A DNA stretch of 64,000 nt, from the NCBI GenBank assembly GCA_022559985.1, contig JAFJTR010000008.1, positions 496,001-560,000 on the forward strand, in the 5' to 3' direction. Every line of letters starts with the position of its first letter. Positions within the stretch are counted from its first letter, which is position 1. The notes under the pieces were generated by a model that saw only the letters and a list, made by a program, of their open reading frames with translations, was not told where the DNA came from and did no database searches. Shown in pieces: positions 30,558-41,811 of the stretch. Both the position numbers and the translations under genes were made by a program. The stretch is from Parastagonospora avenae f. sp. tritici 18332-5 (Eukaryota > Ascomycota > Dothideomycetes > Pleosporales > Phaeosphaeriaceae).

Positions 30558-31171
30558 ACGATAAACAAGATACACCCAGCAATGGGTTGAACGAGGCGGT
30601 AATGTGTTGCATTCAACAGCAATCATGTATTCTCAACAACAGCAGGGGGTTCTGGCGTTTGGTAAAGATATCACTTATTCAACACTGGAAAGGAAAATAG
30701 CATGGCAGATCTATTGAATGCCCTTAGGAGTCGAATCAACTTTGACGCACTTAGCCCAGATTTTGGGGTTAGATTCAGAAAGCAATTTTTGTTCAACAAT
30801 GCGGTGGTTCGAGAAGCGTGGTGAGGTGTCTCGTAGTCCTTCGTGCGCTTTTATTTCACTCTGGAAAAAGAGTCAAGGGCTTCCTATTTGCCAAGTGTGA
30901 GTTTCGTTCGTCTTATTCGTTCTACTAGGGCCAGGTCCGTCTCCCGGGGCCTATTTCTAGACTCACCATATTTTTCGAGTTGGCTATGTTCCAGATGACA
31001 TACAGTCCGTCATGCGCAAGCACGCAGCATGGATCCGACAACTGCCTCCTCCTTCGCGTGACTTTGTCGACATGACTAGGTAGCAAACCCCTTCCACATA
31101 CTTGAAGCCGCAGAGCCGCGTCTCCACAGCCTCTTCATCAGTCTCCAGTCGACAAACATATCAAGGTTGAC
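30558..31171. other. Intergenic
   Basis: 3' flank of C1-THF synthase and promoter of the kinase-fusion gene. No gene or repeat is seen. Confidence 0.4.
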
Positions 31172-33174
31172 ATGGCCCTCCAGGAAGAGAACATGCCTAC
31201 CACCAAACCGACCATCATCGGCCTCTGCGCCATCTCCGGCTCCGGCAAATCCCACCTCCTGAACAACCTCAAGACCGACCCGGCCCTGGCGTCATTCGCC
31301 TTCTACGACGGCTCTGAGGTGCTTGATAGGGATACGCCTGGTGGCCTCACTGCCTTCAGGCAACTGGCCGAGGATAGGAAAAAGCTATACCGCGAGGACG
31401 CACTTGCTCGCAACTCCAAGGAGTGCCGGGACGCCAACAAAACGGGGGTTGTGGCGGGACACTACATGTTCTGGAATCCTGAGCTCTCTCCGAAAGAGAA
31501 AATCGTTGGTATTGAGAAAGAATGGGATACGTACACGCACATCGTTTACCTGAACGTTGATGCTGAGCTGGTTGCACGTCGGCGCCGGGATGATGCGTTG
31601 CACGCACGGTCAGATGTTGCGGTCGAGGATTTAAGGGCGTGGCAGGCGACTGAGAGAAATGCGCTGAGGGAGAAGTGTAGGGAGCGCAGCGTATTGTTCA
31701 CGTCTGTGGCCGAGCATGCTTCGTCGATCAGCAGTGTCACGTTAGTGAGGCTCAAGGCTCTATTGCTGAACTTGCAGCAAGAGAATGAAACACCGAACGC
31801 GGCGGCTGTTGGCGAAGCCCTAGACCCCGCGCTTGGAAATCACGACGGTGTGGGAAACGGTCTTGCTGCTTGATGCGGATTGGACGTTGGCGCCGCATGA
31901 CACTGGAGCCATGTTCTGGAACTGTCTAACCAGTCATCCTGACTTCGCTGATGACCCGTTGAAGGAGTTGTTCAAGAAGATGGGATACTCGTATGCGTCT
32001 TTCCGCCAGGCGGCACTGTACTACGAAGAGGTAGCAGACGTATTCGACACGGTATGCAATGAGGTGGCAGCAAGCGTCGAGATGTATCCTGAGATGCAAC
32101 AGCTCCTTGCTTGCGCAGCCGGAGAGCCGCATATCCGCGCCATAGTCGTCACTTGCGGGCGTGCAGAGATTTGGGAGAAGGTGCTGGCCAGACACAACCT
32201 CTCCCACGTCAGTGTACTCAGAAGCTCACGTCTCGCCGACAACAGCTACGTGATCACCGACTCTCTCAAAAGCCGTATCGTCAGATCTCTGCACGCGGAG
32301 GAACTCCGCGTTCTAGCTTTTGGCAACAGTCCACTCGACTTGAAAATGTTGAAAAGTGCAGACAAGGCATACATCGTCGTCGGCCCCGAAGCTACTCGAA
32401 GCACCACTATGGACAACGCACTCTCCCGCGCCCTATCATCCGGTCTTCGCGCCCATCAAATACTCCTCCCACCCTCCTCCCCTGCCCGTCTCGACCTCAC
32501 CACGCTCCCCGCCATCTCCCTCACACCCACAACCATCACAACCCTCTTCCGCCGCCCCTTCATCCACGTCACCCCCAATCCCATCGCCCTCCTCCTCGCA
32601 ACCCCGACGCGCGACTCCGCCCTCTCCGGCCCCGCCCTACGCAAAGCCCACGAGCATATCGGATACTACCTCGCTATGGAATATCTCAGCGAAATCGTTG
32701 GTCTGGACACGCACGAAATTGCACACGTACAGGGCCACAGGGTAGCAGGCCACCATTTCCACTCCGAAGGCGAAACACTCATCCTCCCACTCATGCGCGG
32801 CGGCGAATCCATGGCCCTGGGCATCAGTAAAGCCTTCAGACTTGCATCCCTCGCGGACACAAAAACATACTCCACATCAATCAGGCGAGTTTTACTGACA
32901 AAAGACCGTCATCATCATCGACTCAGTAATAAACACCGGCGCGTCGGTCGTCGAGTTCCTGCGCGCTTTACGCAGCAATCACCCGCATGTGCGCGTGATC
33001 ATCGTCGCGGGCGTGGTGCAAGCGGGTGCGGTTCAGGTGGGCGCGTTTGCGGACATGTTGGAGGGTGATGAGGATCTGACGCTGTTTGCGTTGTGGAAGT
33101 CGGAGAATAGATATAAGGGGGTGGGCAGGACGGATACGGGGCATCGGTTGTTTGGGACGACGTATTTGGCTTGA
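31172..33174 (+). CDS. P-loop kinase / HAD / uracil-phosphoribosyltransferase-like fusion with two frame changes
   Basis: Three domains lie in successive frames. Frame 1 (31172 to about 31860) is a P-loop kinase, with GLCAISGSGKSHLLNN, then VVAGHYMFW and a lid RRRRDDALHARSD. Frame 2 (from about 31824 to about 32900) begins with the HAD motif LLLDADWTLAPHDTGAMFW, has HAD motifs IVVTCGR and VLAFGNSPLDLKML, then enters a UPRT-like domain (LILPLMRGGESMALGISKAF). Frame 3 (from about 32900) completes that domain with the PRPP loop VIIIDSVINTGASVVEFLRA, VIIVAGVVQAGAV and a normal stop. A kinase-HAD-UPRT fusion is known in fungi and points to nucleotide or pyrimidine-related metabolism. No good GT-AG intron explains either +1 change. 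At the second, a 16-nt GT...AG segment has the right size modulo three but is far too short. Recent indels, assembly error or unusual decoding are all possible. Confidence 0.75.
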
Positions 33175-33325
33175 GGGGGGAGTGGGGAGGAGGAGGGATG
33201 GGGAAGGGTTGTAGATAGTTGTGGATGAGGAGATGGTCAGTGGAGCTAGAAGGCATGTTCCGTGCGTTTGGTGAGTTAGTAGTGATGTGAAGAATACTCT
33301 GGGTTAATGCGACTACATGAACAGT

Positions 33326-34806
33326 CTAAATCATTCGTGCTCCTATACACGTGAAACCGCTAATGCAGTGCATGTTAATCGAAAGCTGGCCTTTTTCATG
33401 CTCTAACTCAAGAGTGGTTTGACTTGAATATCTCCAGCTTGGTGCTGCGTTGTGTCCTGGCCAACAGCCTAGGCGAGCCGACAACTCCATGCCCTTGAGC
33501 CACTTAAAGCCTTCGTTTGCTTTGCTGGCCATTGTCGAGCCTTCAATTGTCACAACGTCCTGATCAACGAAGCGATGACGGGGCATCTCAGCACCGTCCA
33601 ACATCTTAGTATAACCTTCCACCATGTCCAATAAGCGTCCGGGCCCAGCATTGGTAAAGTAGATGACGTCTGTCTAAGGGTATGTAACGACATCTACTCC
33701 GCCGTGCTTCTCATCCCATGAGCTATTGTTCCAGATTACGGCAGCCGGACCTTTGCCGAAGCTCCAGTCTGCCGCAAGATCGGCGACTATCTGCTTTACT
33801 GGAATAGCCGGACAGCATGACACGACAAGACTATTTTCGTTCATCGCGAGGAAGCCTTCAGGGTCTGTCACAACACAGATAGGTCGTGGAAGTAGCGATA
33901 GTAAGTGCTTATCGTTTGCGGTGTAAGAGGGATCTTGCGCTACGATGTCGATTGGGGCGGCAAGTGGCTTTCCCAAGTCTTCGTACAGGGCCATGAGCTT
34001 TTCAGCAATGGGTGAGGCTGCGATGTGTTGGAACATGGAGTCACTGCTTCTACCCAGGCTCCCGTGACCGATACAGACAATGTTCGTGATTCGGGGACAC
34101 TGTTGGACGGCCATGTCGCTTAGAGGCTTGTTGATCATCTTGCCTTCGCTTCCTTTGTCCCAGGACATCATGCCATGAGCTAACTGCTTCTTTACCAAGT
34201 CGCACTTGTAGTCGCCAGCTAATTTATCGTCGCGAAAGCGGATGTAGACTGGAAACATTGAGTACTTGATCATCCCCTTGACGTTGTCCCCTAAACCACG
34301 AGTCATCGAGTCCTAGAGTTCAGGATCAAGGAGCTTTTGGATATTGTATGGCTCTCCATCAGCCATTGCGTGGTAGGGGTTGTAGTTGAGTTCTGGTATC
34401 TTGCTACGACTGTTAGTACTTATTCCGCACCAAGTTTGTAGTGGGATAACGAACCTTCGCGCGACAAATTCCGAGGCATTGGCAATGTGCTGTTCACCGT
34501 AACAATCATTAAGCTCTATCACTTTGCCAGCTTAAGGCGACTGAAGCTGTTTCGCGATGTTGTGAAGCAGCTGTCGCGTATATATGGGGCGATCGTTCAG
34601 CGATGCGAGGAAGGCCTTATATCTATTACATTATCAGGAGGCACCTCACCACCTTTGCGCTCACCAGTTTGACTAGTTTTTTCCGTGTCCGTCGCATGTT
34701 CTTCGATTCTAGTAATGCTGGTAGCGCCGTTACTAGACGTGATCCGCGGTCGCTCCTCGGCAGGATACGACTCTTCCCAATAGACAGGTTCTGTATTGTC
34801 CATCAT
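33326..34806 (-). CDS. SRR1-like domain protein, frame interrupted by TAG codons
   Basis: Supported exons are 34650-34806 and 34455-34530, then from 34403 onward. Introns are 34531-34649 (donor GTGAGG, 119 bp) and 34404-34454 (51 bp, TACTAAC branch). The protein starts MMDNTEPVYWEESYPAEERP. From 34403 the frame runs on through TAG at 34313-34315 into a clear SRR1-type domain: ITNIVCIGHGSLGRSS, QDPSYTANDKHLL, VVTDPEGFLAMNENSLVVSC and WSFGKGPAAVIWN. It then hits TAG at 33674-33676, after which a coding-looking tail continues to 33326. Both TAGs sit at acceptor-like ends (CTCTAG, CCCTTAG). A GC-AG intron (34313-34369) and a GT-AG intron (33674-33739) would each restore the frame, though the latter removes a conserved-looking segment. 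Either unusual introns or a recent pseudogene. SRR1-like proteins are linked to clock and heme-related regulation in other eukaryotes; the role here is unknown. Confidence 0.6.
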
Positions 34807-35211
34807 ACCGCAACAACGATGCGACCAGCCGGACAGATAAATGTTATTATTATGATTCGAGGAATTCCAACCACAGATATTGAGGAGACAGTTGAGACGC
34901 GCTGTTTGTGGTGTGCGGTGCTCAATGGAGACGTGAAGCGGATGGTGATTATAAACTGAAGAATCCGGAGGCCTGAATGAAAGATTGATAAATGCCTCTG
35001 GTCTTGACATTGAGCAGTCTACCAGTAGGGATGAGTGATAGTATCGTCAATGTAGTTATGTGATTGAAGATAAAAGTGGATGATCGGTAAGTCATCTTAA
35101 AATTGGGCACGCAGCTTTCGTCCCTGCTGAGTAATTCAGAATCCAAAAGTAGACCTCGAAAATTGAAAGGCGTGGAGTGTCGATACGGAGTTATTGTCCG
35201 TGGACGACAAC
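34807..35211. other. Intergenic
   Basis: About 400 bp between two minus-strand genes: promoter of the SRR1-like gene and 3' flank of the Zn2Cys6 factor. Nothing else is seen. Confidence 0.4.
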
Positions 35212-37808
35212 CTACATCGTGAACATGGTGTTGAACGATATGTTGCCATCATTCAGCACCATATTCCACAACCAATCATCCATCGGGGGCTGTTGTCCCG
35301 GCTGAACCCCGAATGCTGCCATATTGTCTGGGTTCCCAAAACCGAAGGTTGCGTCATGGTCCACTGACACTGGATTTTGAAGTTGGCTGCTCAGAGTTTG
35401 TTGATGCTGATAGCCTTGAGATAACCCTTCTGAGTAGCTTGAGGTCGGGATGTTATACTCGGGTTGCTGTATGTTGATATCATCGGATCGAGAACACGTC
35501 ATCTTTTTTGTCTCATCCAGCAATGCCGTCTGCAGTGTCGCTACCTTCATCAAGTAAGGTTTTTGCGTTGCTGTCCGATCTTCTTCTATGCATTGTGTAG
35601 CAGCAGCTTCCACCTTTTTAATGAAAGATTCCAATAGCGTCACGAGCTCCAGCTCTTCGAGACTGGTAATGTTTTCCTTCACAGTTGAAAACTCAAGCGA
35701 TGAAGTCATACTAGAGATTCTTCTTGTCGTGCTGCCACCTCGATCTTGAGGCAGAAGGTCGCCGACTGTGTGCGGCACGCTGTTCACACGTGCAGAGTCT
35801 GTTTCACCGAATCTCTGCAGAACAATGATCTTTAACACGAGGACTGTCGAATAAAACCACCCTGCCCAGGTGGAGCAGTTCAATCCGTTTAGTAAAGATG
35901 TTGGTGTCGCGAGGAGCGAACGCGCAAAATTCTGCGAGGCCAATAAGGAGCGTTGGAGCATCATGATGCGCGCATGCGTCATGGTTGAGGATCGATCTGA
36001 AGGCGATTTACGCCACAAAGTGCTGTGGATCGAGCATTCGTACACCATCACATTAAGCATGTCGAAGCCTAAGCGTACGGTATCTGCTCATGGTGTCAGA
36101 TCCATCAAAGTACGGTCAGTAATCGAACTTACTGTTCCCTCTTATAGACTCTGGTATAGCATCTCTCAACCGCTGAATCTCCGCGATAAAATTATCAGTG
36201 GACAGCTTCAACAAAGTCTCTCCATTGATCTCCGAATCCTCAATTTCATCGTACGAGAAATAGTCGTTGATGCGACATATCAGCTCGCTCGACTGTACAA
36301 GAGGCGCAATGAGGAGATCAGAGTCAAACTCTGGTCTTTGGGAGAAAGCTTGACAAGCACGAGCAAGTGCTCGTGTGTAAGGCACGGTAGTGCGCTTCCG
36401 CCACGCTTGTGCAAACCTTGAAGAGTTAGCACTTTTGCAACCCAGCACGTTGCAAGATACTCACGCAGTGGCGACATAAAAGGTACCCAGCAAAGCTCTG
36501 TTCTCTGCATTTGTTAGGGCGGAGGGAGCATCCGAGAAGCCACGACTCTTGGCCTTGATACACAATCCAAGTTCTTGTGCCAGAGCAACACACATTTGTG
36601 TCATCAGAACGAGCTGCTGCTGTCCAGGACGGTAATAGTAGTGGTAGTAGGCTGAGTAAAGCAGAAGTCCCTGTAGCATTTCCAACCCTTTGTGTGAGCT
36701 TCCGACTATACGTGCCCCAACTTGACCTCTGAAAGCTTCGCCTAAACCCCGTTGTAAGTTTGGCGTTCGATAAGCCATGATTGACATGATAGAAAGGAAG
36801 AGAAAGGGCTGTTCTCGTCTTAGAGTATCGGCGTCCAATGAGGAATCCACGACGACAAAAGGGAAGCAATCCATATAACCGCGACGAAATTCATCGAGAA
36901 GCTCTGTCGCTTCGCTTCCTTGCAAAACCCCAGCATCAACTGGATCATAGGCGGTGAACGCGTTGTCTGTATCAACGAGCCCTGTGCTATGCGTATTAAA
37001 GGGATCAATAAAGGCTTCTGAAGGCGAAACTCCCGGGGTATCTTCCGGCTGAGGCGATGTGTCGCTGTCAGGACTTTTGGACGCTGGTTCCGTTGGTGCG
37101 GTCGCTCTTGCCTGATTTAACAGTTCGGGAGTTGCACCAGAGGCGTACAGCATGCCCATTAATGTCTCAACTCGCTGCTCGAGTTGGTTCATACGCCTGT
37201 AATGTATTTGTCAGTAAGGTAGTACAATAGTTCGAGCAGCACAAATACACAACAGCAATGTTATGTCTCATACATTCGACAACTTGCCAAATCGCAACAG
37301 ATGTCTACCGTATAAAAGGTAAGTTCATGCTGCGATCTTGCTAGCGAACCTGGTTTGTGAAGAGACAGGCTCTGAAGTTGCAGGAGAAGCGAGAACTAGC
37401 TAATGCAGCCGGGTTGCGACGATAGTCTAAGACAAAAGAAAAATTATTTAGAAAAAGCTGCGAACACCTCTAGGGGTAGTTCCAAGTCTTCCTAATATAG
37501 GCATAAGTAGAGCTGTCTACATGCAGGTAGGAATGTAATTTTGCGTAAGAAATTTCTGGAGTTGCTAAATCTCGCTTTCTCTGCAACGTGAGAGACAGGG
37601 TATACCAGGGCTCAGTATCCAAAATGGTATAAACTTACGATCGAGTGCGCGGACCTCGTTTTCTCAACGAGGCTCCGTACACGCACTCTTTGCTTAATCT
37701 TTCGCATCTTTGACAAATTTTCGCTCTTGAGTCGGAAGGAGAGCACTTTGCTTTCGCCTTGGTGCAAGCATCACATGCTTTGCGCTTCTTTGCTTCCGGA
37801 GGAACCAT
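35212..37808 (-). CDS. Zn2Cys6 fungal transcription factor
   Basis: Exons 37639-37808, 36465-37196, 36133-36416 and 35212-36068 give 680 residues. The first exon is a complete binuclear zinc cluster: CDACTKAKAKC, then CQRCERLSKEC, with a basic linker. The second exon opens with the coiled-coil dimerisation helix RMNQLEQRVETLMGMLYASG. The fungal transcription-factor regulatory domain follows (EFRRGYMDCFPFVVVD, PFLFLSIMSIMAYRTP, MTQMCVALAQELGLCI). The C-terminal quarter is Gln/Ser/Asn-rich, with a terminal acidic-aromatic segment (PPMDDWLWNMVLND) that could be an activation domain. The later introns are 48 and 64 bp, but the first is 442 bp, far longer than any other here. It is a nuclear DNA-binding regulator; targets are unknown, though the nearby alcohol dehydrogenase is a candidate. 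Confidence 0.85.
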
Positions 37809-39420
37809 AACGCGAATGTGCCCAGGTGGACAAAGCTCTAGACGGCGGACGGCGATTGGATACTCGAATTCCCGAATTCCCGATTATCCTTTTGAGAAAT
37901 TTTGTATGTAAATGTCTACTCAAATGCGACCGCGATGGGTGAGCGTGTTGTTGATAGCGTCGGGCAACGTGTCAGACTAGCACCCGGCGGGAGCGGGCCT
38001 CAATTTTGTACCGAGACCCGTGCTTGCCTGATCGTCATGTAGCAACCTTGAGTGCAATCAGACACAGCATGGCCTACGTCCCCTTCTAGGAAATAAGTTT
38101 GAGACAGGCTGCGTCAGAATCTGTTAATAAGACAGAAAGGCACGTGTTCAGACCTCGTGTATTTTCGAAGCAGCATCCATCTCGAGCCAGATGACTGTTC
38201 AACGTACAAACTTTGATGTACCAGTATCAGCGATGCCTATGTCATTTGCTCCTAGGTGCACTTGTAACAGCCTTCCTAACAACCAGAGCTCCTAACTGTG
38301 GCACTTCATCCGTGGACCAAGCCGTGATAGACTGCAGCGAGTATGCAGCTGACCGGCCCGATCTCCAGTCCAGGCTCGTCTAATAATCGCTGGTATGCCC
38401 AAGGAGCGAATGGGCAAATGTGCGGCGTTCAGGTGATATCGTTCATGGAGATTGTCTGGGGTGGATCTTTGACAGCAAAAATGGGGATTTGCCACTGACG
38501 TCGGCCGTCAGTTCTGACATCTGGCAACAGCAACCGCAGCTATCACCAATGCTCGGTTCTACCGACATGCGCGTTAACAAAGCCCATGAAGAGCCCAGAA
38601 TGATTTGGCATCTGAAGACGATCGATTTGCGATGCATCGTTCGGGATGAGCCGCCAAGCTAAGCTAGCTACGTCATGATCGGGAGGCTCTGTTAAACTTT
38701 GCTAGATCGAAGTCCAACGGCCGTAATATCCACTACCACGTGCAACGATCGACCACGATGCTCGTTGCGAGGCTCTTTGACTGGATGGTTCCTCGTAGAC
38801 CACGCCACATGTTGCATGCCCTGCGGCATTGCCGCTGTGTACAAGTAAAGTTGACGTTTCGACCGCTGACTACTTGCCGAAGCTGCCCGATGTTTGTCGA
38901 CGAATGCGTATATCTCAACAAAACAACCACATGCTGCATTCCATCTGCACAAACATTCGGCATCACAACTACAATTACTAAACATACAGCTGAATAGTTC
39001 GGAGTTTGAGTAATCATTGCAACACTTCTACCGGGTGGCCCCTTCACGCCCTCGCCCTACTTTCTCTACTAGCCCTAACTGCTTCTGGCATGCTAAGCGA
39101 GTCTAGATACTCCATGGGTCCTGCTAGTGGCCGGCGACACTCCCGATATGCGAACGGCGATACCAAGGGCTAGATCCGTGGACCCGTTGTATTATCAATG
39201 GGCGACGTCATTGCATGAAATTTCAAATCTGGGGGAAGAGGGTATGAGGTAGTGGCATAGAGAGAAACAGCTACTGCTATATAACGAGGACACAAACCCG
39301 TCACTTCGTCATTCACACTACTATCTCATTACAGCCACTTCAAACCAAATTCTCAACCGCTCTTACACGTCTTTGAAAACGTATCACACAGCACAATCAG
39401 GACACCACAACAGCAAAGTC
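37809..39420. promoter_or_regulatory. Long divergent intergenic region between the Zn2Cys6 factor and alcohol dehydrogenase
   Basis: 1.6 kb. A CTATATAACG TATA-like element near 39279 lies about 140 bp before the dehydrogenase ATG, and a GACGTCAT half-CRE lies near 39204. Open frames at 38420-39047 overlap on opposite strands and are not recognisable. Confidence 0.45.
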
Positions 39421-40416
39421 ATGCCTAGCTTCACTGTCTACAAAGGCTCCAAGGAGGGCAAGATTGTCAAGGCCACGACTAAGAAGCCCGATCTCCAGAG
39501 CGACCAAGTCCTCGTCAAAGTAACCGCCTCCGGTCTCTGCGGCACAGATGAGCACTACAAGGAAGCCGACATGGCCCTCGGCCACGAAGGCGCCGGTGTC
39601 GTCGAATCAATCGGACCCAACGTCCAGCACCTGAAGAAGGGAGACCGCGTCGGCTGGGGCTACGAACACAACAGTTGCGGCTCATGCGAATACTGCCTGA
39701 CCGGACGCGAAACCTACTGCCCGGAGCGCGAGATGTATGGCCTGGCAAACCTGGATCAAGGTAGCTTCGCATCACACGCCGTCTGGAGAGAGGCTTTCCT
39801 CTTCAAGCTGCCCGACAACATGACCGACGCTGAAGCCGCACCGCTCATGTGCGGCGGTGCAACCGTCTTCAACGCCCTCTTCACATACGGCATCAAGCCC
39901 ACCGACCGCGTCGGCGTCATGGGCGTCGGAGGCCTCGGTCACCTGGCCATCCAATTTGCCGCGAAGATGGGCTGCGACGTGATAGTCTTCTCCGGCAGTG
40001 ACAGCAAGAAGGATGAGGCGATGAAGCTTGGAGCCAAGGAGTTCGTCGCGATGAAGGGAAAAACCGAGCTCGATGTTGGCCGCAAGCTTGATGCGTTGCT
40101 TGTCACAACCAGTGTCAGCCCGGACTGGAATGTCATGCTGCCTGTCATGGCGCCTGACTCGGTCATCTTCCCACTCACGGTTTCCATGGGCAACTTTGAG
40201 ATCCCGCATATGCCGCTGCTTCAGTCGGGAATTAGGGTCCAGGGCTCGATTGTTGCTGCTCGTTCGGTACATCGCCACATGCTTGCGTTCGCTGCGCAGC
40301 ACGGTATCAAGCCCATCCTGATGGAGTTCCCGTTGAACGAGTCTGGTATTGAGGATGCGATGGCCACTTTGAGGGATGGAAAGATGAGGTACCGCGGTGT
40401 CCTCAAGCCGCAGTAG
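39421..40416 (+). CDS. Zinc-dependent alcohol dehydrogenase (MDR family)
   Basis: Intronless, 331 residues from MPSFTVYKGSKEGKIVKATT; an in-frame ATG 48 bp upstream is less likely. Catalytic-zinc ligands are C40 in SGLCGTDEHY and the H55-E56 of GHEGAGVVESIG. The structural-zinc cysteines are in NSCGSCEYCLTGRETYC. The Rossmann motif is VGVMGVGGLGHLAIQFAA. The short spacing from CGTD to GHE and the 331-residue length place it near fungal cinnamyl/aryl-alcohol and NADP-dependent ADH-like enzymes rather than the 350-residue yeast ADH1 type. The reaction is reversible alcohol/aldehyde oxidoreduction; the substrate is unknown. Confidence 0.92.
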   Translation: MPSFTVYKGSKEGKIVKATTKKPDLQSDQVLVKVTASGLCGTDEHYKEADMALGHEGAGVVESIGPNVQHLKKGDRVGWGYEHNSCGSCEYCLTGRETYCPEREMYGLANLDQGSFASHAVWREAFLFKLPDNMTDAEAAPLMCGGATVFNALFTYGIKPTDRVGVMGVGGLGHLAIQFAAKMGCDVIVFSGSDSKKDEAMKLGAKEFVAMKGKTELDVGRKLDALLVTTSVSPDWNVMLPVMAPDSVIFPLTVSMGNFEIPHMPLLQSGIRVQGSIVAARSVHRHMLAFAAQHGIKPILMEFPLNESGIEDAMATLRDGKMRYRGVLKPQ

Positions 40417-40692
40417 AAGACTGCTGCAAATGATGCGATAGATTTTAGCGTAATGTTTAGCGTTTTCATAGATTACATGAAGAGATGACCATGACCAGCC
40501 AAGATATTATTTTCGTGCTTTTGCCTTGAACAATAGGTCTTTGATCCTTCAGCTGTATCTTTTTCAGTCTAATGTTGCGCGTTCATACGTCAATGTCGAA
40601 GCTGTCGTTCTGCTTACCCATTCAAAAGGTGTTCCAGTATTTCCTGCAGCCCGCTGGGACCGCCCTTTACACCGGGTTCTTCCAAGCTACTC

Positions 40693-41811
40693 TTATGCTT
40701 CTCCACCTTCGAACAGGGTTCCTGAAAGCTCCTCTTCTGCTTCTCCGCCTTTCAGCTCGCTCAGCATCCGCTGCAGCTCCATAGCATTACTCTCACTCCC
40801 CACCGACTCCTTTCTCACCGGAAACAGCCGCATGAGCGCCGGCAGCATCGTGTGCGGCTCCATCATCTGCACGCAGTGAATGGCAAACTTGATCTCCGCC
40901 GGCGTTTCTGAATCCTCCCTGACCTCAAAATCCGGCTTATCTGGCTCGAGCAACGGGACTCGTAGCGCCTCGAGCAATCCGTTCCTGTCAGAATCTTCCT
41001 CATCCACCACGTCCATCGCCTCTGACTCCAAGATCCTTCCGCCATGTAAAGGTACCTTAGACCCTAGGCCCTGATCCTTCCTGCCCGGCACAATGCTCCC
41101 AACAAATGGCGCAACACGCGTATCGTACTCCTGCCGGCCCATGTGCTGGATTGCAGCATCAAGTTCCGCTTCCCACTTGATAGTCAAAATTTGCAATCCC
41201 TTCTTCAGCATCTTCTTCTGCGAGGAGCGAAAGTCGCCGAACAGGTCCCATCGACAGCCCTTCCACTTCTTGATGAATTGTTCGCGCGCGTCGAATATGG
41301 CAGGCGTGTTGTGGCGCTCCATCACGGCGACGATGTAGGATTGCATGAAGGCTCGACCGGAGAGAGTGACAGTAGCGACTGGGCGTGTGTAGTGGGGAGA
41401 TGCGTACGACATGAGTGCGTTCTGCGGGATTGCGAGGAGGGCGGTGAAGATCGAGAGGTTAAAGCGGCATGTATCGTGGTAGCGTTGGAGTGGGCGGGAG
41501 TCGTGGAGGTGGTAGAAGAAGATCGCGCGCGTGATGTCGAGGCTTTGTTCGTCGTCATCTTTGATGGGGTGGCCTTTATGGCGGTCGATGTAGGTGCGTT
41601 GGCGCAGCAGGAACGGGAGTTGAAGATCGGGAGGTATGTTGGGTATGTGGACTGCTCTCACTGTCTTTCGAAAGATGTCGTCCATCGTGAGGCGGGGAAG
41701 GATGTGGTTGGGTATATGCCTGAGCTTGCGATCCAGCAGGCTTTGGAGGCGGGGAGTGTCGCCTATCGTGATGTCGGAGGCCATGCGCGTGATATCTTTA
41801 ATCGTTGCCAT
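40693..41811 (-). CDS. Conserved-looking fungal protein of unknown function
   Basis: Intronless, 372 residues from MATIKDITRMASDITIGDTP; an upstream in-frame ATG at 41919 is unlikely. The first part is basic and repeats leucine/proline-rich segments (RLQSLLDRKLRHIPNHILPR). The middle is helical and aromatic (DITRAIFFYHLHDSRPLQRY, LSIFTALLAIPQNALMSYA). A Trp/Lys-rich block follows (FIKKWKGCRWDLFGDFRSSQ), then an acidic C-terminus (EAMDVVDEEDSDRN) and a Glu-rich end. Codon use and an uninterrupted frame support a real soluble protein. No known domain is recognised. Confidence 0.7.
   Translation of the reverse strand: MATIKDITRMASDITIGDTPRLQSLLDRKLRHIPNHILPRLTMDDIFRKTVRAVHIPNIPPDLQLPFLLRQRTYIDRHKGHPIKDDDEQSLDITRAIFFYHLHDSRPLQRYHDTCRFNLSIFTALLAIPQNALMSYASPHYTRPVATVTLSGRAFMQSYIVAVMERHNTPAIFDAREQFIKKWKGCRWDLFGDFRSSQKKMLKKGLQILTIKWEAELDAAIQHMGRQEYDTRVAPFVGSIVPGRKDQGLGSKVPLHGGRILESEAMDVVDEEDSDRNGLLEALRVPLLEPDKPDFEVREDSETPAEIKFAIHCVQMMEPHTMLPALMRLFPVRKESVGSESNAMELQRMLSELKGGEAEEELSGTLFEGGEA

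Noticed and set aside
32889..32904. 16-nt GT...AG segment as an intron repairing the second frame change in the kinase-HAD-UPRT gene
   Set aside because: Far shorter than any fungal spliceosomal intron; noted in the finding but not accepted as an intron.
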